A stretch of DNA of 16,726 nucleotides. Origin: Candidatus Omnitrophota bacterium. GTDB taxonomy: Bacteria; Omnitrophota; Gorgyraeia; Tantalellales; Tantalellaceae. Below, piece after piece: positions 9,513-14,933 of the stretch. The translations under genes and the position numbers were made by a program. Numbering within the stretch: the stretch's first letter is position 1; each line of letters opens with the position of its first letter. The stretch is taken from contig JABMSC010000148.1 of the NCBI GenBank assembly GCA_013204685.1, positions 1 to 16,726 on the forward strand, read 5' to 3'. The notes beneath the pieces were generated by a model. The model ran no database searches. It saw only the letters and a program-made list of their open reading frames with translations, and had not been told where the DNA came from.

Positions 9513-9540
9513 TTGCCTAAATCCCGTGCTGTGCTATAAT
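9513..9540 (+). promoter_or_regulatory. Promoter of the tRNA-Phe gene
   Basis: TTGCCT (9513-9518) and a perfect TATAAT (9535-9540) are separated by 16 nt. The -10 box ends 28 nt before the tRNA 5' end, giving a leader of roughly 20 nt. Confidence 0.7.
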
Positions 9541-9568
9541 TTTTATCAAACCAAAGAAATTCACAGGT

Positions 9569-9644
9569 GCCACGGTAGCTCAGCCGGTAGAGCAGGGGAC
9601 TGAAAATCCCTGTGTCAGCGGTTCAATTCCGTTCCGTGGCACCA
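9569..9644 (+). tRNA. tRNA-Phe (anticodon GAA), CCA encoded
   Basis: A full cloverleaf can be drawn. The 7-bp acceptor is GCCACGG with CCGTGGC, the D stem GCTC/GAGC, the anticodon stem GGGGA/TCCCT with loop CTGAAAA (GAA at positions 34-36), and the T loop begins GTTCAATTC. The discriminator A and encoded CCA end at 9644. It reads Phe codons TTC/TTT. Its last 17 nt plus three flanking T form the left copy of a 20-nt direct repeat (see 9852-9871). Confidence 0.97.
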
Positions 9645-9697
9645 TTTGTTTGAGGGCCCTCACAAGAGGGCCCTCTTTTTTGCCTCAAACAAATGGT
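9641..9697 (+). repeat. 13-bp inverted repeat framing the tRNA-Phe terminator
   Basis: ACCATTTGTTTGA (9641-9653) is matched perfectly by TCAAACAAATGGT (9685-9697), enclosing the terminator hairpin. The left arm includes the tRNA discriminator and CCA end, so the long fold would pair with the tRNA 3' terminus. Confidence 0.85.
9652..9681 (+). terminator. Rho-independent terminator of tRNA-Phe
   Basis: GAGGGCCCTC (9652-9661), loop ACAA, GAGGGCCCTC (9666-9675), then six T (9676-9681). A perfect 10-bp GC-rich stem starting 7 nt after the CCA end. Confidence 0.92.
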
Positions 9698-9699
9698 TT

Positions 9700-9740
9700 G
9701 TGCAATTATCCTCTTCAGAGCCGACTTCTTATAATTGCAC
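9700..9740. repeat. Inverted repeat GTGCAATTAT / ATAATTGCAC
   Basis: Perfect 10-bp arms at 9700-9709 and 9731-9740 around a 21-nt loop that itself holds CTCTTCAGAG. The left arm, as TGTGCAATTATC (9699-9710), also recurs directly at 9922-9933, after the second terminator. Confidence 0.8.
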
Positions 9741-9804
9741 CGGTGTTTTATGCCGGTAATCTCCGAAAAACTTGTTTTTCGTTTCTTAACGGCACAAAAC
9801 ACCG
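9741..9804. repeat. 64-nt long imperfect palindrome (nested hairpin)
   Basis: Outer arms 9741-9759 and 9786-9804 pair at 17 of 19 positions (CGGTGTTTTATGCCGGTAA against TTAACGGCACAAAACACCG). A symmetrical 4-nt internal loop follows (TCTC/TTTC). The inner arms CGAAAAAC (9764-9771) and GTTTTTCG (9774-9781) are perfect. No T-run follows, so it is not a terminator. It abuts the inverted repeat ending at 9740. The stretch 9805-9851 after it is pyrimidine-rich and holds no gene I can support. Confidence 0.85.
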
Positions 9805-9851
9805 TTCACGGTCCAGGCTTCTTCGTCGTCGCCTCCGGCTCCTCCTCGATG

Positions 9852-9871
9852 TCCGTTCCGTGGCACCATTT
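9852..9871 (+). repeat. Second copy of the tRNA-Phe 3' end (att-like direct repeat)
   Basis: Twenty nt identical to 9628-9647, running from the T arm through the acceptor strand and CCA to three T. The offset is 224 nt. No cloverleaf is possible upstream of this copy, so it is a fragment and not a tRNA gene. It may be an attachment-site duplication or the remnant of a tandem tRNA copy. Confidence 0.85.
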
Positions 9872-9872
9872 T

Positions 9873-9904
9873 AAAAGGACTCCTGACGAAGGGGTTCTTT
9901 TTTT
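9873..9904 (+). terminator. Second Rho-independent terminator, after the tRNA 3'-end copy
   Basis: AAAAGGACTCC (9873-9883) pairs with GGGGTTCTTTT (9891-9901), including two G-T pairs, around a 7-nt loop; a T-run extends to 9904. It sits at the same distance from the tRNA fragment as the first terminator does from the tRNA, and aligns with it loosely. Confidence 0.75.
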
Positions 9905-9946
9905 GTCCCTCGAAAAGGCTATGTGCAATTATCTCTCCTTCCCCTC

Positions 9947-9976
9947 TTGACATACCCTAGGGGGGTATGGTATACT
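9947..9976 (+). promoter_or_regulatory. Promoter of the csoR operon
   Basis: A perfect -35 TTGACA (9947-9952) and TATACT (9971-9976) are separated by 18 nt. Transcription should start near 9983, leaving a short leader before the csoR ribosome-binding site AAAGGAG (9985-9991), 10 nt from ATG 10002. Confidence 0.88.
9951..9969. promoter_or_regulatory. CsoR-type operator between -35 and -10
   Basis: CATACCC (9951-9957) and GGGTATG (9963-9969) are perfect inverted arms around TAGGG. The form TACCC-N-GGGGGTA resembles known CsoR operators such as that of Bacillus subtilis copZA. It fills the promoter spacer, so repressor binding would block RNA polymerase. Autoregulation by the adjacent csoR is inferred. 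Confidence 0.85.
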
Positions 9977-10001
9977 ATAGGTGGAAAGGAGACTGTAAAA
10001 A

Positions 10002-10283
10002 ATGAAAAAATATCCGACCCATGAAGAAAATATAGTCGCTTTAAAGCGCATAGAAGGGCAGGTTCGCGGTATCCAGAGAATGATAGAAGAGGGCAAGTAT
10101 TGTGTGGATATACTCACGCAAGTGCACGCGGTCATGGGGGCGCTTGCGAAAGTGGAGGACAAGGTTTTAGAAAAGCATCTGAAGACTTGTGTGTCAAAAG
10201 CAGTAAAGGGCAAATCCCCGAAGGAAAGGCAGGAAAAATTTAACGAACTTATGGATTTAGTCCAGAAATTCCGTAAACTTTAG
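10002..10283 (+). CDS. csoR: CsoR-family Cu(I)-sensing transcriptional repressor
   Basis: A 93-residue all-helical protein of the CsoR/RcnR/FrmR family (DUF156), with the typical N-terminal helix ALKRIEGQVRGIQRMIEEGKYC. The Cu(I) ligand set is present: Cys34, His59 and Cys63, with the spacing of M. tuberculosis CsoR (25 and 4 residues). The RcnR-type fourth ligand pattern (second His in place of the last Cys) and the CstR pattern (no His) are both absent, favouring copper over nickel, formaldehyde or persulfide sensing. It is the first gene behind a promoter bearing a CsoR-like palindrome, so it most likely represses itself and the downstream transporter genes until Cu(I) binds. Start ATG has a strong AAAGGAG site. 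The next gene begins 49 bp downstream with no terminator between. Confidence 0.93.
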   Translation: MKKYPTHEENIVALKRIEGQVRGIQRMIEEGKYCVDILTQVHAVMGALAKVEDKVLEKHLKTCVSKAVKGKSPKERQEKFNELMDLVQKFRKL

Positions 10284-10332
10284 ATTTAAGGAAAGGGGCG
10301 GAAGAGGTAATGAATTCTGAGAGGAAGTGGTC

Positions 10333-11346
10333 TTGAAAAGAAAAATAATAATTATCCTGGTTGCGCTTTTTGTTATAAGGGGCGCGTATGCGGAGGAACC
10401 CAGAAAATCAGCTTTTTATAAAGAGCTGAACTATATCGGGGGGTATTCGTATCGCGACAGGTGGGTTGCCAGAAAGGAGAAAGCCCAGACTAATTCGGTC
10501 GGGTTTGAGTATTTCAGGAAGTTTTCGAACGATTACGGCGATTTTTTAACACTGGATCTCCAGGCGCGTCTTGCATATGACTATTTCGATTATTATAAAG
10601 ACGCATGGTCGGTAGAGATACATAATGCCTATCTGGAGTATAAGCCATGGATGGGACACAATATCAGGGTTGGGCATTTTGATCCCGCTTATGGAATGGA
10701 ACCGGTTGTTGATACACACGGGACGCTCTTTCAAACTCTTATGGTAAAAGATCTTGGCTTTAAAAAGGATTGGGCCGTGGGATACAGGGGCTCCATCGGC
10801 TGGTTCGATTGTCAAGTTGCCGGGGGGCTTGGCTCAGGTATGAGTATAGACCGGCGCGATGGCAGTTATCTTGTTACGGCCAGGATAGGCTCTCCGCAGG
10901 GGAAAGACCTGCAGGGAGGCCTCTCGCTTCTTTACGGGCAGGTCCTTGTTCCGAAACAGATGCGGACACTTCCGCGCGCTAAATATGAGAACGGAACCGT
11001 CCGCAAAAAAAGAATAGGGCTGGACGGGCAATACCTGCTGGGGCCGGCACTCTTTAAAGGAGAGTGGAGCATAGGTGACAATAAAGGAACCCCGGTTATG
11101 GGATTTCTTATGGAAATTGATTATACCGTCCCCTTTTGTCAGAAATTAGAGCTCAAGGTACAGAACCAGTTTTTTGCGAATGATCTGGAAAACGGGGATA
11201 CGATCGACGACAATTTAGGAGTAGGCTTATCATATAAACTTACTCAGAACCTGAGCGTGAGGGTGGCGTATTTTCAGGACCTCCACACTGAGGAAAGAGA
11301 TAACGACAGCCAGGTATTTTTGCAGATATATTTCTTTGGTCTTTAA
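10333..11346 (+). CDS. Outer-membrane beta-barrel (porin-like) protein
   Basis: About 337 residues. The signal peptide reads MKRKIIIILVALFVIRGAYA with cleavage likely before EEP. The mature part alternates polar and aromatic residues in strand-length runs (ELNYIGGYSYRD, SVGFEYFRKF, LTLDLQARLAYDYFDYY, NAYLEYKPW, NIRVGHFDPAYG, LSVRVAYFQ) and ends QVFLQIYFFGL, as expected for an outer-membrane barrel. Start choice: TTG at 10333 is 7 nt after AGGA (10322-10325); the in-frame GTG at 10327 would touch that site and is less likely. An 8-codon ORF (ATG 10310 to TGA 10336) overlaps this start. As the second gene of the csoR operon it could be the outer-membrane exit or entry channel of the ABC system, or a metal-regulated porin. 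Substrate not determinable. Confidence 0.75.
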   Translation: MKRKIIIILVALFVIRGAYAEEPRKSAFYKELNYIGGYSYRDRWVARKEKAQTNSVGFEYFRKFSNDYGDFLTLDLQARLAYDYFDYYKDAWSVEIHNAYLEYKPWMGHNIRVGHFDPAYGMEPVVDTHGTLFQTLMVKDLGFKKDWAVGYRGSIGWFDCQVAGGLGSGMSIDRRDGSYLVTARIGSPQGKDLQGGLSLLYGQVLVPKQMRTLPRAKYENGTVRKKRIGLDGQYLLGPALFKGEWSIGDNKGTPVMGFLMEIDYTVPFCQKLELKVQNQFFANDLENGDTIDDNLGVGLSYKLTQNLSVRVAYFQDLHTEERDNDSQVFLQIYFFGL

Positions 11347-11361
11347 GAGAGGTTGATAGAT

Positions 11362-12003
11362 ATGAAAAAGGTGATTTTACTGACATTCTTACTGGCGGCA
11401 CTTTTTTGGCAAACGGAAGCGCTTTTTGCGGCGGTGGGGTGTACGCTGAACGACCCGGACAGGGACATAAAAAGGATCTTCCCGCAGGCCTCGAGATATA
11501 AGACTGAATTTGTTACCATTAAGGAAAAGGGAGGAGAAGAACTTGCCGGTGTGATTGAGGATAAACTCGGAGAAAAGCTGGAACCGGTTTACGAGACCAT
11601 AGACGTCCCGTATGCCCAGTATACTGTCCTGAAAGGGAAAGAGACGATAGGATACGTGCATGGAGTCAACCAGAAGGGAACATTCGGGGGAATGCAGATC
11701 ATATTAGCCACAGATGCCGACGGCAAAATTATAGATTTTTATTATCAAAAAATATCCTCACCCGAAGCAAAAAAATTCAGAGATAAGTCTTTCACTAACC
11801 AGTTCAAGGGCCTTACGTTAAAGGATTTTTACTTGAGCGAGCAAAGCCCTGTTTTAGAAATAGAAGATCCGAGTGACAATAATAAGGATGACTTTAAAGC
11901 CACCTTACGCGGCATAAAGAAAAATCTTATTTTACTTGATACATTCAAATTAAACGATAAAAACGACCAATACTGGGAACAGGGTAAGGGAGAGGGAAAA
12001 TGA
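11362..12003 (+). CDS. Exported FMN_bind-like periplasmic protein of unknown function
   Basis: About 213 residues. N-terminal export signal (residues 4-24, VILLTFLLAALFW...ALFA), then AVGC at 24-27; it may be cleaved by signal peptidase I or, if AVGC serves as a lipobox, lipidated on Cys27. Residues 28-40 read TLNDPDRDIKRIF. Residues about 85-155 (QYTVLKGKETIGYVHGVNQKGTFGGMQ, then ATDADGKIIDFYYQKISSP...F..QFKGL) have the fold grammar of FMN_bind domains. I do not see the S/T-G-A-T/S flavinylation motif recognised by ApbE, so covalent FMN is doubtful. ATG 11362 with GAGAGG (11347-11352) is preferred over the in-frame TTG at 11353. It starts 15 bp after the barrel gene, and its stop overlaps the next start as ATGA. 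Family assignment is tentative. Confidence 0.6.
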   Translation: MKKVILLTFLLAALFWQTEALFAAVGCTLNDPDRDIKRIFPQASRYKTEFVTIKEKGGEELAGVIEDKLGEKLEPVYETIDVPYAQYTVLKGKETIGYVHGVNQKGTFGGMQIILATDADGKIIDFYYQKISSPEAKKFRDKSFTNQFKGLTLKDFYLSEQSPVLEIEDPSDNNKDDFKATLRGIKKNLILLDTFKLNDKNDQYWEQGKGEGK

Positions 12004-12368
12004 GAATAAAATATTTTATAGGCATTATATTAATCGTGGGGATGGTTTTTGCAGCCGCCGGATGCAGCCGAACTGAGAAGTACGGGAAAGAACTTTCCGC
12101 ATCAGAAATTACTGACATGAAAGAAGTTTTAATAGCGCCGGAGAAGTTTAACGGTAAGACGGTTAAGGTAGAGGGCAAGATCGTTACGGAATGCCCGACC
12201 GGGTGCTGGTTTGAATTTCAGCAGAACGGCGGGATCATGTATACTGAGATCGAATCTGCTGGATTTGCAATACCCCAGAGAGTCGGCAAGAAAGTGATAG
12301 TTGAAGGTGAGGTGTCGATACGGGATAAAAAGCCAATAATCGCCGGTAAAGGAGTGGAAATAAAATGA
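12000..12368 (+). CDS. Lipoprotein with OB-fold-like (DUF4920-like) domain and CPTGCW motif
   Basis: A 122-residue protein with a signal sequence (residues 3-21) and a lipobox AAGC, so Cys22 should be lipidated. The mature domain reads EKFNGKTVKVEGKIVTECPTGCWFEF and closes VGKKVIVEGEVSIRDKKPIIAGKGVEI, a small beta-barrel/OB-like pattern similar to DUF4920 proteins. Cys65, Cys69 and Trp70 form a compact CPxGCW turn that could bind a metal or form a disulfide. Its start overlaps the upstream stop (ATGA, 12000-12003) and its own stop overlaps the permease start (12365-12368), indicating translational coupling. A periplasmic accessory lipoprotein, possibly metal-handing, for the ABC permease is a reasonable inference. 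Confidence 0.75.
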   Translation: MRIKYFIGIILIVGMVFAAAGCSRTEKYGKELSASEITDMKEVLIAPEKFNGKTVKVEGKIVTECPTGCWFEFQQNGGIMYTEIESAGFAIPQRVGKKVIVEGEVSIRDKKPIIAGKGVEIK

Positions 12369-13549
12369 AGTTATTAGTAGTCGCATACAGGAATCTGACG
12401 CGGAAGCGAATACGATCCTTTTTGACAATATCCGGTGTGGCGATAGCGGTAGCTGTTCTCGTAAGCCTTTTGGGGTTTGATGCGGGATATCAGAAGGCAT
12501 TGGTCGGCGATATAGACAAGATGGGATACCAGGTGCTGATCACTGCCAAAGGGTGTCCGTATGAAGCGGCTACTCTTATGCTCAAAGGCGGCGGCGGATT
12601 AAGGTATATGGAAGAGGATATATACGAGAAGATCGTGGGCGATGAGAGAGTCGAGAAAGTAACCCCGCAGCTGGTCTATACCGCTTATGACCCGGAACGC
12701 CAGGAAGGAAGAGGCGGATACGCGCTTTATATGGGTATTCAGAAGGAATTTCTTGAGCTAAAGCCCTGGGTGGAATTTAAGTCGGGCGAATGGTTTTCAT
12801 CTAAAACTGCGGAAGAAGTTATTATAGGATATGAGGCGGCCGAAGTTGAACAAAGATCCGTAGGCGATAAGATGTTTATTCCGGGGATAAACAAAATACT
12901 TAAAGTTAGAGGTATTTTTGAGAGGACAGGTACGCAGGATGACGGCATAATGTTCCTTCCCTTAAAAACTGCTCAAGATATATTTGGTTTCCCGAATAAG
13001 CTGACAGGAATAGGCGTTAAACTTAAAGACATACAAAAAATAGGGGCTTTTGAAGAAGACCTCTATGATGAGCCCGGGATACAGGTTATAAGTATGGCGC
13101 AGGTGAAAGGGACAATATTTAATCTGATATCCTCGGCAAAGGTTATGGCGAATTCAGTAGCCATGATAGCGATTTTCGTAGCAGTGATAGGTGTAGTTAA
13201 TACAATACTTATGTCAGTGTTTGAACGAACGCAAGAAATCGGGGTAATGAAAGCAATAGGCGCTTCCCGGATTGATATCTTTAAGATCATATGGGTCGAA
13301 ACTATCCTTATTTGTGTTGTTGGCGGTATAGCGGGAAATCTGATCGCCATCTTTGGAAGTGATGTCGTCGAATACGCAATAAGGCAGGTTTTGCCTTATT
13401 CCCCGAGCGGAAAAATAGTCTATATAACGAAGGAACTCTTGGTCGGATCTTTTGTGGCGACTATTGTGATGGGGCTTGTAGCCGGGATATATCCGGCCTT
13501 AAGGGCGGTGTCAATGAGACCTGTGGAAGCAATAAGGCGAGGTGAATAA
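12365..13549 (+). CDS. MacB/FtsX-family ABC transporter permease
   Basis: A 394-residue permease with the four-helix type VII layout: TM1 about 19-38, a large periplasmic domain 39-260 (MacB_PCD-like), TM2 about 262-286, TM3 about 308-331 and TM4 about 356-377, closing with IYPALRAVSMRPVEAIRRGE. The cytoplasmic coupling loop ERTQEIGVMKAIGAS after TM2 is characteristic. Right after TM1 the periplasmic side carries KGCPYEAATLMLKGG (62-76) with a single Cys64, which looks like a subfamily signature. Type VII ABC proteins do not usually move substrate through the membrane; they transmit mechanical force to periplasmic partners (lipoprotein release, efflux or signalling). Start ATG overlaps the lipoprotein stop and has AAAGGAG at 12348-12354. 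No adjacent periplasmic adaptor (MacA) gene is present. Confidence 0.9.
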   Translation: MKLLVVAYRNLTRKRIRSFLTISGVAIAVAVLVSLLGFDAGYQKALVGDIDKMGYQVLITAKGCPYEAATLMLKGGGGLRYMEEDIYEKIVGDERVEKVTPQLVYTAYDPERQEGRGGYALYMGIQKEFLELKPWVEFKSGEWFSSKTAEEVIIGYEAAEVEQRSVGDKMFIPGINKILKVRGIFERTGTQDDGIMFLPLKTAQDIFGFPNKLTGIGVKLKDIQKIGAFEEDLYDEPGIQVISMAQVKGTIFNLISSAKVMANSVAMIAIFVAVIGVVNTILMSVFERTQEIGVMKAIGASRIDIFKIIWVETILICVVGGIAGNLIAIFGSDVVEYAIRQVLPYSPSGKIVYITKELLVGSFVATIVMGLVAGIYPALRAVSMRPVEAIRRGE

Positions 13550-13550
13550 A

Positions 13551-14243
13551 ATGAGAGAACATCTTATAAAAGCGGAGAAACTGACAAAGGTTTATAAACT
13601 GCCTTCTGAGGAGATAAAGGCTGTAAGGGGAGTGGACCTGGAAGTAAAAAACGGGGACTTTATCGCGGTGATGGGTCCTTCCGGAAGCGGGAAGACTACT
13701 CTGTTGGACACCTTGGGGTGTCTGAACCGCCTGACAAGCGGCACTTTGGAAGTTTTTGGGAGAGATGTATCCCGCGTTAGAGAAAACAGTCTTGTTAAAA
13801 TAAGACGGGGAAACATGGGGTTTGTGTTTCAGAACTTTTTGCTTATACCCAGCTTGACTGCACTGGAGAATGTGGAACTTCCACTATATTTCGCAAGGCA
13901 GCCGCAGGATAGAAAAAAAATAATAGCTCTTTTAGAGAAATTAGGTTTGGGGAAAAGGGTAAATCATCTTCCAAAAGAGCTCTCAGGAGGCGAGAAGCAG
14001 AGGGTCGCTATCGCCAGAGCTCTGGCAATATCTCCAAAGATACTTTTTGCGGATGAGCCGACAGGGAACCTGGACACCAAAAGTGCACAGGGGATATTCA
14101 ATGTTTTTGAAGAGCTGAACTCCGACGGGATGACAATAATTGTCGCTACACATAATCCAAGGCTGGGGTCGCAGGCGGACCAGATCATATATCTCCAGGA
14201 TGGGAATGTTGTCCCCAAGGAAGAGTCCAGTCTGTATGGATAA
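13551..14243 (+). CDS. MacB/LolD-type ABC transporter ATP-binding protein
   Basis: About 230 residues, complete. Walker A GPSGSGKT at 42-49, Q-loop Gln94 (VFQNF), signature LSGGEKQR 144-151, Walker B ILFADE 164-169, D-loop NLD 173-175 and H-loop His201 (VATH). This is the usual set for the LolD/MacB/FtsE subfamily, whose permeases are FtsX-like, so it should power the permease encoded immediately upstream. ATG 13551 lies 1 nt after the permease stop, with GAGGTGA at 13539-13545; an in-frame GTG at 13542 overlaps the permease and is less likely. It is the last gene of the csoR operon. No strong hairpin terminator follows within 100 bp. Confidence 0.94.
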   Translation: MREHLIKAEKLTKVYKLPSEEIKAVRGVDLEVKNGDFIAVMGPSGSGKTTLLDTLGCLNRLTSGTLEVFGRDVSRVRENSLVKIRRGNMGFVFQNFLLIPSLTALENVELPLYFARQPQDRKKIIALLEKLGLGKRVNHLPKELSGGEKQRVAIARALAISPKILFADEPTGNLDTKSAQGIFNVFEELNSDGMTIIVATHNPRLGSQADQIIYLQDGNVVPKEESSLYG

Positions 14244-14278
14244 TGAGAGAGCTCCAAACAAAAAACTTCCCGTCATTT

Positions 14279-14307
14279 TTGAATTTCACGTCAAAATAGT
14301 GTAAGAT
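14279..14307 (+). promoter_or_regulatory. Possible weak promoter for the NTF2-like/sulfatase gene pair
   Basis: TTGAAT (14279-14284) and TAAGAT (14302-14307) are 17 nt apart, each matching four of six consensus positions. It lies in the 114-bp gap after the ABC ATPase gene; position suggests a new transcription unit, but the boxes are weak. Confidence 0.35.
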
Positions 14308-14357
14308 TCTCTCATGTTTACCAGGTGGGTAAGTGTGCGTAAAAAGGGGACAGAGCT

Positions 14358-14900
14358 TTGAAGATAGTCACAGTTTTAATAATTTTACTATTGTTAGCAG
14401 CGGCAATTGTCGGGCTGCATAAACTTATAGTTTTTTTGATGTCTGACAAGTATATGCCTTCGGTGTCAGATTTTGTCAATAAATACTATCAGGCACGCAA
14501 TGAAAAAGATTATGCATATATTTACAATACCATGGCCGATGAAGCTTTCCGGGAAAAGGTCCCTTACGGGAATTTTGTGAATACAATGAGCATCCTGGAA
14601 AAACAAATCGGAAAAATGAAAAAAACAACACGCGGAGCAATAAAGGCAACATATACCCCTGAAGGGCAGTATGTTGAAACGCAGTATAAAACCATCCATG
14701 AAAAGGGACAGAATGTGGACTGGTTTCTTTTGAAAGAGAAGGGGCCCACATGGCAGTTTGTAGGGTACAGGATAGTCTGGAGCTCGAAGGACCTGAAAGA
14801 AAAACCGGAACTCACTCCGGAAGATTATACGGAAATGCGCAAGATGATACATGATATGATCGATAAAAGCGTTGAAACTTCTGTCGTAGGTGAGCAGTAA
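14358..14900 (+). CDS. Membrane-anchored protein with NTF2-like appearance, unknown function
   Basis: A 180-residue protein with one N-terminal hydrophobic segment (about 4-27, VTVLIILLLLAAAIVGLHKL), an uncleaved anchor or signal, and a soluble domain outside the cytoplasm. Residues 36-140 start with a helix SDFVNKYYQARNEKDYAYIYNTM and continue through strands QYVETQYKTIHEKG, VDWFLLKEKGPTWQFVGYRIVW. This order resembles NTF2-like/DUF4019 or DUF3887 small domains, a call by pattern only. A charged tail (PEDYTEMRKMIHDMIDK) follows. The start is TTG at 14358, supported by AGGGGA at 14345-14350. It precedes the sulfatase-like gene by 33 bp, so the two may be cotranscribed. Confidence 0.6.
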   Translation: MKIVTVLIILLLLAAAIVGLHKLIVFLMSDKYMPSVSDFVNKYYQARNEKDYAYIYNTMADEAFREKVPYGNFVNTMSILEKQIGKMKKTTRGAIKATYTPEGQYVETQYKTIHEKGQNVDWFLLKEKGPTWQFVGYRIVWSSKDLKEKPELTPEDYTEMRKMIHDMIDKSVETSVVGEQ

Positions 14901-14933
14901 AATTATCTGCTTTAAATCCAAAGAGATAAAAAT

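Noticed and set aside
9741..9804. Integron attC site
   Set aside because: The long hairpin is attractive, but I could not find paired R' (GTTRRRY) and R'' (RYYYAAC) core sites, and no cassette gene or integrase is present.
9650..9950. Two overlapping plus-strand reading frames (9650-9874 and 9735-9950) as small genes
   Set aside because: They run through both terminators, the palindromes and the tRNA 3'-end copy; the translations are Arg/Ser-rich low-complexity strings and no ribosome-binding site is evident.
10002..10283. RcnR (nickel) or CstR (persulfide) assignment for the repressor
   Set aside because: Cys63 replaces the RcnR His, and His59 is present whereas CstR lacks it; the Cys-His-Cys pattern fits Cu(I) CsoR.
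14243..14315. Inverted repeat ATGAGAGA / TCTCTCAT flanking the intergenic gap
   Set aside because: Eight bases at 57-nt spacing, low complexity; expected by chance.
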